A DNA stretch of 64,000 nucleotides, from positions 109,322,025-109,386,024 of the forward strand of contig OZ038379.1 in NCBI GenBank assembly GCA_964036045.1. Direction: 5' to 3'. Below, in pieces: positions 45,301 to 54,136 of this stretch (its first letter is position 1; every line of letters starts with the position of its first letter). Below the pieces are notes generated by a model that worked only from the letters and a program-made list of their open reading frames with translations, was not told the origin of the DNA and did not search any database. The DNA is from Eutreptiella sp. 'Long Island Sound 2002'. Its lineage: Eukaryota > Euglenozoa > Euglenophyceae > Eutreptiales > Eutreptiaceae. Position numbers and translations under genes: made by a program.

Positions 45301-47229
45301 GCCAGCGTCGATACATTCTTGTATCTGTCGCTCAATCTCGTCGGCCTGCTCTTTAGGAGCGGGATAGGGTCTCCTCCGGATCTTGTGACCCACGAACTCG
45401 GGTTTCAGCTTGAGGTCCATCTGTACCAGCTTGTCGCATGAGGCTGGAGGGGGTAGTTCTCCGAACACCTCCAGATAGGTCCTTATCAGCTTTTGTACCC
45501 GCGGGTCCAGTACCTTGATCTTGTCCTCCATGTCCTCGTCGGAGTGTAAGTTGCTTGCCCCTTGAATAGACGTCGGGAGGTGGTCCTCCACCGACTCTTC
45601 GCCCGCGGTAGCATCCTTCAGCCCTTGGTAGGCGTACAGAAGGTCTTGCTCAACCATCTCCGGTGGACGATGGCAACATAGGCACGCTTTAGGGGGTTCA
45701 CATACACATTCCTCCGAGAGGTCGTCCTCATCTGGGGTCCTCACATGGGCACCCCACACGCTCTTCATGAGCTTGAGATCTACCTCCCTTTGCCAGGTGG
45801 TGATCTTCTGTTCGAGGTCCTCCTTCAATTGGGAGAGGTCTCCCATACGTCCTTGCTTCAGTGGCCACGAGCTGCGGGTAGGCTTCGCGTAGCATAGCTT
45901 TTTCGCCACCAACTTCCTCTTGGAATCCACATACTCCCTGAGCCTGGATCGAGGGTCCAGCTCTTCATCCACGGGGTCTTCCACCCTCATGGAGAGTAGG
46001 GGTTTTAGTGGGGCGACGTACTCGGCGTTCTCCACTTCTTCCACCGCAGTCTGCACGAAGAAGGCGTCGTGCTCAGTTTCGTCGTCTGAGTGGATAGAGC
46101 TAGGTAGCTCAGATAGTCCACACTCAGAGACTCCATCAGGGACAGGTACATGACAGGGAGAGTTGGGGGCGTTGGTGTCAGTCACGACGTACTCATCTCC
46201 TCCGGGTATAGTTTCAACCGCATCTTGAGGTCGTAGGCGATCCTTCAAGTCACCCAAGGCGAGTCCATCGCTTTCTCGTTGTATAGCCTGGACCAGAGTA
46301 GGGTCCAGGTCTTCCCAGGGAATGGTGGTAAGACTTCCGTCCACCACGCTGAGCATACTCCCCCATCCGGGCTTCCCAATGGGCGTCTTGCGTCCCAGAG
46401 GCACGTAGATGGCCTCATCAGGTAACCGCACAGAGCTGATAGTCAGCTTGTCAAGGAGGGTTCGCCAGTACTCATTGCCCCCATGGGCTCCCCAATCGGG
46501 GGAACACAGGACCATACGGGAACGTTCCAAGGCCACCTTGGTCAGCACCTTCCCCAGTTCACTGAATCTGGGGTTCCCGTAGGCCATCCCGAAAGAGGGC
46601 CAGTAAAATTTGTAGCTGCAGTTCTTCCCCTTGCTGCAGTATAGGTCCAGTACATGCTGCTTGTCGCTGGCGAACAGCTCCACACTTAGGTCTTCTCGAG
46701 AGTAACCCAACTCCTTCAGACCTTGGTCTAGGACTCCCCCCAATAGTTGGTAGTCCTCAGTTTTGGAGGCCGCCATCATGTTCGAGGGCTCCTCCTTCGA
46801 TAGTCTCAGGTAACTCGAGGTATGTTCCGACTGCTCCAGTGGCACAGACTCTCTGCCACTGCCGTGGTCCACGTACAGGAGGTAAGGCGCTTGCAGCGTC
46901 AGGGATTGTATCTGGGAGTGCTGCACGAAGAAGTCAGTACCCAGTACAAAGTCGAAGGCATCAGTGTCCATCACATAGAACCGATGGGCGATAGTCCTGG
47001 AGCCCATAGGTACCTCCACTTCGCAGTCCCCGCAGCTGTGCACCACATGTCCATCCCCCATCCGTATAGCGGCGGTGGTCATGGTGTTCTTCAGGCTCCC
47101 ACAAGGTAAAATTTTCTTGGCCACTATCGATATTGTGGCTCCAGTATCCAGTACCCCCAGGTATTCACGTCCCCCTAGTCGGATACGTACCCAAAACACC
47201 AGGTCTTGGGTGCCACCAGAGCGTCCCCG
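42301..47229 (-). CDS. Element D pol: protease, FAS domain, RT, RNase H, integrase, chromodomain
   Basis: One open frame of 1642 codons beginning directly after the gag TGA. Counted from the first GTG (47199): protease VLDTGATISIV with Asp 18; FAS domain from about 171 (SVELFASDKQHVLDLYCSK, YGNPRFSELGKVL, MVLCSPDWG); RT with LVVDYGELNKK, MDKRSGFWQVDL, MPFGVANAPALFQE and HIDD at 775-778; RNase H ILVTDAS near 926, then YEQELLAG, WLCDQE, ECADYIS; integrase zinc HESSGH / CPCRSC, core YVDYTEMP near 1242, INSDEDVRVRSDTG, CERQIR; chromodomain-like end (WRFLTLWEGFGVEEATWEPF). No in-frame ATG precedes the protease active site, so it should be made as a Gag-Pol fusion. Confidence 0.9.
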   Translation of the reverse strand, partial: RGRSGGTQDLVFWVRIRLGGREYLGVLDTGATISIVAKKILPCGSLKNTMTTAAIRMGDGHVVHSCGDCEVEVPMGSRTIAHRFYVMDTDAFDFVLGTDFFVQHSQIQSLTLQAPYLLYVDHGSGRESVPLEQSEHTSSYLRLSKEEPSNMMAASKTEDYQLLGGVLDQGLKELGYSREDLSVELFASDKQHVLDLYCSKGKNCSYKFYWPSFGMAYGNPRFSELGKVLTKVALERSRMVLCSPDWGAHGGNEYWRTLLDKLTISSVRLPDEAIYVPLGRKTPIGKPGWGSMLSVVDGSLTTIPWEDLDPTLVQAIQRESDGLALGDLKDRLRPQDAVETIPGGDEYVVTDTNAPNSPCHVPVPDGVSECGLSELPSSIHSDDETEHDAFFVQTAVEEVENAEYVAPLKPLLSMRVEDPVDEELDPRSRLREYVDSKRKLVAKKLCYAKPTRSSWPLKQGRMGDLSQLKEDLEQKITTWQREVDLKLMKSVWGAHVRTPDEDDLSEECVCEPPKACLCCHRPPEMVEQDLLYAYQGLKDATAGEESVEDHLPTSIQGASNLHSDEDMEDKIKVLDPRVQKLIRTYLEVFGELPPPASCDKLVQMDLKLKPEFVGHKIRRRPYPAPKEQADEIERQIQECIDAGLVLEYKDGDYPLHCSPCFLVAKPGSTAKRLVVDYGELNKKTLNHSGSIPNMESTLEKIASCRYKTKMDKRSGFWQVDLTPNAQELLAFITPQGRVFKWKVMPFGVANAPALFQELMNKILSILRRRPKVQELISRGAQMEAHIDDVCLGTNTQEDHLILLGEFFAVCQENHTRLKLEKCEFMQETMQYLGFDVGYGWWTPAASKAKPLMDAKVRHEDPKKGLHDVRSFIGACNFYRRHIKNFTYTSAVLTDLIKKSTTWRWGPQEQQAFDELKDKVANAKCLGVPRAQGEIILVTDASNVGGGGTLFQWQALEKEEFDSAISQWGTEGLNRDGTLKHSYPDDKWVLVPLGHWNWKWNQARGNYSTYEQELLAGMLVLSSQARLLGSNPVVWLCDQEPVRSFQKGPPPEKAKLRRWWTYLSQLRLTVHHIQGVKNECADYISRNNFDALIGARSEALAKEAFSRMDVHLDLNMTMIRPLDGLQQSEYLQEFGDIYRRLEKRLEPLLVNQDQWKRDKSYLWHEDRIVVPSDRVPALLKWTHESSGHVGADRTLRLFKQWFHTTWTDDQLRKTLLPIVDKCPCRSCKPGDIRDRGLYSTLPIPHCANSVLYVDYTEMPKFGGYDFALVVTCGLTRFTRVFPCTKHITGEETIKILLEEWFCVYGAPKEINSDEDVRVRSDTGWYKRVLRSLNVQVSTGIPYSHTSNPLCERQIRVLKENVRIWCKTERTRDWVRLLPVISLMMNSQESSATGYSPHELFMGRPAWFLHAPYPEDTHSSVGEWVQEQQAKVDKAKAMLQRVRERQWNKKNKHRVPATYQEGDWVLVHHSRLPAWPRSTSDDPYFGPYKILSVDGHRITVRCSPRLGGTLVCAAQHLKRYHDPEDLCGEEWELNDEEIAALDLQGAASPMEVEGELPDMNAEEMAKEGFYLVKSVLRHRYRQGWRFLTLWEGFGVEEATWEPFSAFVLPEGRLNSVLVDYLSQNNLGELLRLAETLASKNKARD

Positions 47230-47232
47230 TCA
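47189..47232 (-). promoter_or_regulatory. Candidate gag-pol readthrough signal, element D
   Basis: Gag ends in TGA followed by CGG, and pol continues in frame. UGA-CGG is a known leaky context in some plant viruses with a downstream RNA structure. Here a possible stem ACCCAA / TTGGGT with an 11-nt loop begins 18 nt after the stop. The related element C has a sense codon at this place, so the stop might instead be a mutation of this copy. Confidence 0.45.
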
Positions 47233-49728
47233 GAACTCCGCGGGACAGGTCACCTCGAACCCCTTGTTCCGCAATTTGCGGGCCATCCTCATGAAACGGC
47301 TTCTCTTCTTGGCGTTGCCGTCATCACCACCTTCATGCTCACGCTTGGCTCCTTGTTCTTGCTGGGCCTGCGTCTGTGAGCGTGTGGTAGGTCCAGACTG
47401 CCCTCCAGAGGGCTCGGAGTTCCCCCCTGGATTAGGGTTGGGGTTACCTCCGTTCTTGTCCTTGTTCTTGTTGTCGTTCTGGCGATTAGCGCCTCCTCCT
47501 CGTCCGCCTTGACCCTTGTCTTGACCACCTTGACCACGTCCTTTCGACTTGCCCTTGCCGGAGTCGTTGCCTTTGGCCTTGCCTCCACCTTTGCCTGGGC
47601 TTTTGCCAGGATCTTCCCCCTTAAGCTTCGCCGATAGGCGTTGCTTATGGTAGCACTCGTCCTCATAGTGCTTCCGCTTACCGCAGAATGCACACGTGAT
47701 GGTGCAGCGGTAATGATCCGGCAACTTCACCTTGGCGCCGGTGATCTTTTCCTGCTGCTTCCCCTGGACAACAAAGCAGTCTCGCTGCTCGCAGTCGGAG
47801 GCATGCTGCAGGTGGCCCTGCTCATCTCTGGCATCACACCAGAATAGCTCCTTCACGTTCTCCATTAGGCGGGCGTGGGCGTGTTTGGGGGTAGTCCCCT
47901 GCCCAGGTCGGGACCCTTGGTACCCTTTGCCTCCAGAACCTCCACCACCAGGACGGTAATGGTTCAGGTGTTGGTCGCTCTCCTTCTCCAGCGCCATCTC
48001 CAGGAGCAGCACGCATAGATCCTCGTAGCGGAGGGATCTAGCCTTGCGCTCAGCCGTCAGACGGCACTCGTCCCATAGCTCACGGGGGAGCTTGGAGCAC
48101 AACCAAAACAGCAGGTCGTCGCTGCTGTAGGAACCGGGCGTCAGTCGTCCAGCCCAGTGGTCCAGGTCCGCCAACAGCTCGGAGACCCTGCCGGGTTTGG
48201 GGTTGTTCGGCAGCACGGGCAGGTTCTGGATCTCGGCCCTGATGGAGAGGTCGGTCTCGTAGGTTGGGTACTGCCTCTCCAGGGCAACCAACACGTCGGC
48301 AAAGGTGGCGGAGTTGGTGACGATCTGCCTGACCTGCTTCTCCAGGTACTTCGTCTTGCAGCACTGCAGGAGCAGGTCGCACTTCACTCGCCCACTCGCG
48401 TGGGTTTGGCCGGTCAGTCGTAGGAACCGGCCAAAGTTCTCAGCGAACTCGCTGAGGTCCTTGCCTGTGAATTCAGGCAGGTTTACCACGATCTTGGAGG
48501 TGGCAATAGCCTTCGCCTCCTGAGCTCGGCGTCCTTCAGGGCGTCGGGTCTTCTTCTTCTTCTTCTTCTTCTTCTTACCCTTGGGGTCCTCGGGGTCCTC
48601 AGGGTCTTCGTCATCCGATGGCGAAGAAGAAGTCATCGAAGGCGGCCCATCATCAGAGGGGTCTCCGCCTAGATCGCTGGAGCCATAAGGCTCCACGTCC
48701 ACCATAGCCCTTAGGGCTGTCAGCCCCAGCCGGTCCAGCTCGGCCCTCGTCGAGTTCGTCACGTGACTGTAGGGCGGCTGGGCTGTCCTCGGGACGAATG
48801 GGCTTCTTGGTACTGCTGCAGGAGTCGGCATCGGTCGGCTCCTCAGGCTCCCCAGGGTATTCGTCAACCCTGCCGCCAGGTGGTTAGCCTGTACTCGGTG
48901 GGGTGACATTCCCACTGTCGTAGGTGACGCATGGGACGGGATCATCAGGGGCTGCAGTTTCTCCCTGATCTCTTGCGTGAGGTCACTCACGATTTGCGAA
49001 GTGGCTCCTCGGAGCACCTCATCGATCTCCGACCGCGTCAGGGACCTGTTGGAGGATCTCGATCCTCTACTCCTGCCTCCCAGTGACTCTGGTCCTCTCC
49101 TCAACCCACTCAGGGGTGCATACCCAGGTGCATACCCAGGAGCATACCCAGGAACTTCCATGTAGGTTCCAGTGGCGTGGAGTGGATGGGGATGGTCAGC
49201 CGCATACCAACGCGGCGCAGAGCTGGAAGCCACCGGCTCACTGGCAGTAGTTGCCTCAATGAGCGCAGTGGTAGGTGGGCCCATGCCATAGGCGGGGTAG
49301 TGAGGCATGCCAGTAAAGCCTGTGCCCTCTGCCATAGGCTGGTTGGTTGTGGGAGTGGATGTAGCGGCGGCTGGGTGTGTGGTGGTTATGGGAGAGGGTG
49401 ATGCTTGGAGACCAGAAGCGCTTGGTGCGCCTTCGAAGGTAGGGATATCCGTCGGGTCTTGCCCTTGCTCCTCTCCTTCGTCTGCTCCTTCTCCAGCATC
49501 CTTCTCGCTCTCGTTTCCTCTCTTCCTCTTCACAGGCTGAGGTTGAGAGACCATTTCCTTCACCGACAGGGCCCCAAAGGCCGTCTGGAGGCCATCCAAG
49601 GAGTCCTCCGCCGTATCCATTGGCCCATGTAAGGGCTCCACCGAAGGTACAGCGTCAGGCGCCGGCCTTGCCGGTGTCTCTGGCGCTGGCGCTGGGTTCA
49701 CCTCGGCGTCCACTCTTCCTGGATCCAT
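47230..49728 (-). CDS. Element D gag
   Basis: 832 residues, intact. Residues 1-380 are Pro/Ser/Ala-rich and probably disordered, with a GYAP repeat (three 15-bp units near 49130) and a run of nine Lys near 385-393 encoded by a (CTT)n tract. A capsid-like helical region follows (LPEFTGKDLSEFAENFGRFL, LERQYPTYETDLSIRAEIQN, LLFWLCSKLPREL). The nucleocapsid has GHLQHASDCEQRDCF and a standard CCHC knuckle CAFCGKRKHYEDEC at about 679-692, then a long Gly/Lys/Gln-rich tail. It builds particles and packages element RNA. Confidence 0.9.
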   Translation of the reverse strand: MDPGRVDAEVNPAPAPETPARPAPDAVPSVEPLHGPMDTAEDSLDGLQTAFGALSVKEMVSQPQPVKRKRGNESEKDAGEGADEGEEQGQDPTDIPTFEGAPSASGLQASPSPITTTHPAAATSTPTTNQPMAEGTGFTGMPHYPAYGMGPPTTALIEATTASEPVASSSAPRWYAADHPHPLHATGTYMEVPGYAPGYAPGYAPLSGLRRGPESLGGRSRGSRSSNRSLTRSEIDEVLRGATSQIVSDLTQEIREKLQPLMIPSHASPTTVGMSPHRVQANHLAAGLTNTLGSLRSRPMPTPAAVPRSPFVPRTAQPPYSHVTNSTRAELDRLGLTALRAMVDVEPYGSSDLGGDPSDDGPPSMTSSSPSDDEDPEDPEDPKGKKKKKKKKKTRRPEGRRAQEAKAIATSKIVVNLPEFTGKDLSEFAENFGRFLRLTGQTHASGRVKCDLLLQCCKTKYLEKQVRQIVTNSATFADVLVALERQYPTYETDLSIRAEIQNLPVLPNNPKPGRVSELLADLDHWAGRLTPGSYSSDDLLFWLCSKLPRELWDECRLTAERKARSLRYEDLCVLLLEMALEKESDQHLNHYRPGGGGSGGKGYQGSRPGQGTTPKHAHARLMENVKELFWCDARDEQGHLQHASDCEQRDCFVVQGKQQEKITGAKVKLPDHYRCTITCAFCGKRKHYEDECYHKQRLSAKLKGEDPGKSPGKGGGKAKGNDSGKGKSKGRGQGGQDKGQGGRGGGANRQNDNKNKDKNGGNPNPNPGGNSEPSGGQSGPTTRSQTQAQQEQGAKREHEGGDDGNAKKRSRFMRMARKLRNKGFEVTCPAEF

Positions 49729-49813
49729 CTTAATCCACCCTTCTGCTTTTGTTTGCCTGCTCGGAGCACTGGTTGTACGGCGCGGGGTCGCTGCCGGTGC
49801 ACAGAGACAGGCT

Positions 49814-49827
49814 GCCTCTTGCTACCA
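49814..49827 (-). promoter_or_regulatory. Primer-binding site of element D
   Basis: Minus strand TGGTAGCAAGAGGC, at the inner edge of the 5' LTR. The 3' end of many initiator tRNA-Met molecules predicts TGGTAGCAGAGG; this site fits with one extra A. It overlaps the LTR end as drawn here by one base. Confidence 0.6.
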
Positions 49828-50643
49828 GAAAAGTTTATAGTGTTTTCAGCACTGTGTTTTGCCTCTCCTGCTGCTTGCTGTTGGTGTAGGGATTCCTGCT
49901 GCTTGTTTTTGGAGATGAAAAGCTTTTGTTTTGATGAAATACAGCCACTCCAAGTCACTCCAGGATAGCCCAAGCCAATAGTATGCAAAGAGAAGAGGAT
50001 TCAGGATCAAAGCATGAAGGGCTGCAGTGTAAACAGTGAAAGAAGATTAGGTATTCACAGTAACTGCAACTCAGGATACAAATGAATGCATATTCACAGA
50101 GATAGCTGAAATGTTTTGGGAAAAGAGTTAGAAAACTGCCTCAGGATCACTCTCTCTCCATAGTGCCATCTTAGGAGATGTGCACTCTTTGTTTTGGGTC
50201 CCATATGTGCTGAGGTGGCATGGTATGTGGCGATGAGGTCACTGCCATGTCACATGGGATCCTCCTACTCAGTTGGGATCTTCCTACTTAGTTAGGCTGA
50301 CCGGGAATTGAACCCAGGACCTCTCAAAAAGAGGTGCCTAACCCCCTATGGTGCATACCACTAGGGCAGATAAGTATTCATGGGAAAACATAGATAAATT
50401 CATAGGTTCTACCTTAGGTATGTCAGTGCTCAGTCAACTCAGGAAAAGATGTTTTACTTCTGATTGAAAGGGGATTAAGGGGTCCACTCCATATCCTGAT
50501 TGGGTGTTTGGTTCCATAGGTCAAAATGTGTTCTCACCACTTTTGGCTGGACCAATACTAAGATAAAAATGCATGGATGCTCAGTGCATCTCTAATACAA
50601 CTAGAGTATGTCCCAAAGCAATGGAAAAGCACTTTTTCTTACT
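49827..50643 (-). repeat. 5' LTR of element D
   Basis: 817 bp, the same as the 3' LTR. Expected to carry the element promoter; no TATA box was assigned with confidence. Confidence 0.85.
50295..50367 (-). other. tRNA-like sequence in the 5' LTR of D
   Basis: Same 73-nt stretch as in the 3' LTR, with A and B boxes. Its presence in both LTRs means it was there before this insertion, so it is part of the family LTR. Confidence 0.5.
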
Positions 50644-51121
50644 ATCAAGCTTTATGTTCCTCTTGTATTTCTGACTTCTTTTCCTTGCCCACCTCTAGTC
50701 CAATGGTTGAATTGAACATTGCAATGAATGAAGGATTAATAAGGCAACAAGTTGTTCATATGTGATTGTTCGTATGTGGCTTGGTGATTGTGCGTGCTTT
50801 GTTGCTTTATTTCCAAAAGGCGTTTCAAAGATGAAAGGAAGGGTTTGTGGGTGTTTATGTACTATTCTTGGTTTTCATTTATGGCTGCCGTAGGGCAACC
50901 AGTTCCCTATGGAATACCTTTATGCAAAGAGATGAATTGAAAAATGGTAGGCAAATTTTAGGTCCGTTCATGGGTTCTCACGGTCCAGTCGGTTCAAGCC
51001 AATTGGGGGCAGATTCGAATTTGAAGTTGCGAATGCGATTTCGGAGGGGTCCACGAATTCGTGCAAATTCGGTGCTAATTCGAATTCGGGCGAATTTGTG
51101 GAATTCGAAGCTGCACGCCTA

Positions 51122-51943
51122 GTCCAACTTGAAGACAATGAGGCCATCGCCGGTTTTGCTAAGGGTTCAGTAATACCTAACTTGGCTCTTACAGCCTCAA
51201 GCCTCAGACAGGGCTGTCACCTCTGGATCTTTGGATCCTGATAACAGTTTGGCCAACAGTTCTGCCGTACAGTGGAGAGCACCATCAGCTGGCCCAGGGG
51301 TACGTGAACCCCCGACTCTGGAGTGTGGATGTTCGTAGGCTGCATATGCCTCTAGCGTTCTCCTTGCTATGGGAGGTTCTGGTCGCCACGTAGGCTCTTC
51401 CCATAGTGGTGTAGTGAACCTCAAGCCTTTGGGCAGGGAAGCTGTGTCTGACAGGTCGATCGGGGGACCCGAGTAGTAGTACGAGTCCGTGTCAGTCTAG
51501 GGAGGAGACCCTATTGCATGGATGGGCTCTTTACCACCCTCTCCCCCTATTGACGAGTGATAGTCTCTGTGTAGCATGTACTCATCCATGCGCCTCTTCA
51601 GGTCATTCTGCTCTTCAGGGATAGTGGACAACGGGGCAAAACACACCGAACGGGTGAGGGAGACTGCAACGCGCCTGCGAAGGTGCTCCAGACTGTCACC
51701 ACGGGCAGCTAAGGCCTTAGTGGTTAATGGTACTCTCGGCGCTCAAAGTTCGGGTCTGGGCGCCACTGTTTCAAGTTCTCCCGGCGCTTCTTCGTCCGCC
51801 CTTCTGTGATGTTCTGGATCTTCTTGAGACCCGAATGCGACCCCAACTCTGAGTCTAGGCTCAGTGAGGTTGAGCCCGGTGCCCAGCTGTACATGCTTGT
51901 TGGGATATGGTCTTGATGACGTTGTAACCGATGCGAGGGACAT
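51122..51943 (-). pseudogene. Element C/E gag, N-terminal part
   Basis: Lies just inside the primer-binding site, where gag should start. Start MSLASVTTSSRPYPNKHVQL. Pro/Glu/Ala-rich polar sequence in several frames (PELETVAPRP-like, then LWEEPTWRPEPPIARRTLEA and KLLSGSKDPEVTALSEA), similar in character but not clearly in sequence to the disordered N-terminal part of D gag. It stops at the hAT-like terminus; the rest of gag is at 37460-38713. Confidence 0.5.
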
Positions 51944-52022
51944 CTGCTTCGGCCGGTTTGGGATTTAGGATTGTGTATTGATCAGTTTTGTTCAGGGTCG
52001 GTTCGAAAGGTACTCAAGGGAT

Positions 52023-52035
52023 GCCTCTGCTACCA
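52023..52035 (-). promoter_or_regulatory. Primer-binding site of element C/E
   Basis: Minus strand TGGTAGCAGAGGC; its first 12 bases match the complement of the typical initiator tRNA-Met 3' end. It fixes the inner border of the 5' LTR at about 52036 and the element's strand. Confidence 0.7.
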
Positions 52036-53727
52036 GAAACAAAATCCTCAATTATTGGCCTAAAGGTTTTGATGAAATCCTGCGGGCTTTGATCTTGAAA
52101 AATAGGACCACAACAGCAAGTAGAGCATGAAGGTGATAAGGATCGAATCATTGAATAGTTTTAAAAGCCAATGTATCACAACAGGGCTGAAGATAACAAC
52201 AAATATTGTGTAATGATAGAAGCAAGTCTAAATACATTGCATTCAACAAAACAGATGAATTTAAAAGAGAAAACTGGCATAAGTCTGGCCACAAAGATAG
52301 TCCCAAGCAGTTCAAGTGCACCTTTTGATGTGCAATGGAGTTGGTTAGGAATCTGTGACAAGTAGGTTGGGCCAGACACAGTATATGGCTTGGCCAGCAT
52401 GGCCAAGCAACTGAATTCAGAATCAGTTAAAAAGTAAGCACAAAATAAGTAGGAAAAACCATTCAGTATAGGGGTCCTGAGCTGGGAGACCACTAGGCTT
52501 AACCAACAAAGCGCAATGCATGAAATGCCTATTTTATTTCGGTATAACCTCCATGAACGAAGATACTTCCGCTCACGTGAGTGGTAGGGGTGAACTTCAT
52601 GGGGGGCTAGCGTTATAACCCTAGTTACTTAGCAAAATATACTTAAAGCTTCAAAAAGAGTGATAAAAATGATTACATGTTAGTCTTCATAACTTCCCAA
52701 GGATTAGGGGGGGCTTGGCCCAGGTCAACCACCCCAAGAAAGACATGGCACTGACGTTTTCCTACTCTTTCTGCTATAAAACGATACCACTATGTACTGG
52801 ACCCAAGGAGTCTAGTCGTGCAAAATGATACCACTACCTAGGGCCCCCTTACCAGCCACAGCTCGCTGCCCTTATTTTGTAGCCTTGTCCTAAGTGATGC
52901 CATGGCCTGCTAGCTCCTTCATATGTTGCAAAATATTCAAAGAAACCGCGTCCCACTGCCCCTAGAAATATTGCATTCTACCACACGATCTCCACATCCC
53001 CCCACCACCATTGGCATACCTCTACCCACTAACCTCTTGCACAATGTGCACTGCTAACCACATGGTAGAGGGGATGTCGGAATGGTATCCTTCATTATAC
53101 TGCAGCATTGCAAGCGGGCGGGATGGGTATGCCAACATTCATTGCCAATCAAAAGTTGTAGCTTCACCTCACCATGGTAACGTGGCTTCGACAACTGCCC
53201 CATAGCACTCAGGCACCTTGCCTTGGAAGTGCCAAACTGGCACTATATTGTGTTGCCTCACAACACGTCGGTAGGGCAGCAAGGTGTACGGGTTTCCTTT
53301 AATACACCACCACACTGTGAACAACGAGGGGGCAGTGGTATCCTTCAATGCACCACGACACTTTACGGGGGCTTTACGGGGCGGTAGCCTTCAATGCATC
53401 GCCTCAATTCAAAAGGAGACAGTAGGTAGTGGTATCTTTTGGCATATTGCCTCCTCGCAGCAAAGGAACTAGGCAATGGACATGTCACAGTGGAGCACCC
53501 GGATGCAAAGGTGCAATATGTAGTGCTAACCTTGAATGCACCCCCGCGCCTTATCCAAGCATGTCCAAAGTGAAAAAGAATCACGCTACAGGGAGTTATC
53601 GAACTTTGACAAACCCATGCTTGCTTGCGCTGCGCGACACAAAAAGACACTACACATAGAAGTCATGCATGTCCTCCAAACGCACCACAATTGTCAGAAA
53701 CATGGCACTAGCACAAGATGGTTGTAA
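52036..53727 (-). other. 5' LTR of element C/E (outer border unknown) and flanking sequence
   Basis: The first several hundred bases should be the 5' LTR of C/E; no second copy was recognised, so the outer end is not set. From about 52790 to 53470 a degenerate motif related to GTGGTATCCTTCAATGCA recurs four to six times among sequence without a convincing ORF. One similar copy lies near 60790. Confidence 0.4.
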
Positions 53728-54136
53728 TCTATGCTGACTAAATATTCCTGTGATGCTTTCACTGTTGTTGGTTTTTCCCTGCGGGCCACATCAGAAATAT
53801 TGTCACCAGTTCCGCATGGACAAACGTGATCCTCGGCTGCAGTGATCTTTGTCCACGGTTTCTATTTTTTGCTGATGTATAATTCTTTTTTATGCTATAG
53901 GCTTACTTTTTGCCACTCGAAACCTGTGTACAAATTCCACAAATACCCTGCTTGAGGCTGTACAAAAATCAGCACGACTTGGTCAAACCATCCTGGAAGC
54001 TAAAAATGTACTGCTGTTTGTTTTCTGTGTATTGCCTGTTATCATTTGAAAGTTGACTGAAACTATTGTTATGCAAATATGGTGCAGTAGATGCACAAAA
54101 TCACCTTTTCATATTGATGTAACAGTTGTGCTATTT
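53728..54136 (+). repeat. Diverged ~410-bp direct repeat, copy 1
   Basis: Pairs with 55032-55444 at an offset of about 1305 bp and roughly 80% identity by eye (ATGCTGACTAAATA, GATCCTCGGCTGC, GATGTATAATTCTT, CACCTTTTCATA shared). Contains stretches that could be read as exons between splice-like signals, but the phases do not match. Confidence 0.7.

Larger units (their letters stand above)
39214..50643 (-). mobile_element. Ty3-type LTR retrotransposon D, apparently intact
   Basis: 11.43 kb with two 817-bp LTRs of equal length and no difference that I noticed, flanked by ATCAA at 39209-39213 and 50644-50648. Minus-strand order: LTR, primer-binding site resembling initiator tRNA-Met, gag (832 residues), in-frame TGA, pol (over 1630 residues), 2.27 kb of non-coding sequence, LTR. 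All key catalytic residues of protease, RT, RNase H and integrase are visible. Identical LTRs imply a recent insertion. It is the best candidate in the window for a currently mobile element. Confidence 0.85.
38714..51121. mobile_element. hAT-like non-autonomous element, split by element D
   Basis: Outer ends are inverted: TAGGGATGCAGATT at the left and, reading inward from the right, TAGGCGTGCAGCTT. Flanking 8-mers are GTCAAACC and GTCCAACT, six of eight identical, as for an aged hAT target duplication. Both arms are rich in degenerate GAATTCG/CGAATT units (38735-38850 and 51010-51115). Without D the element is about 0.97 kb with no ORF, so a MITE-type element. Family assignment rests on the TAGG(G)..TG terminus and 8-bp duplication. 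Confidence 0.55.
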
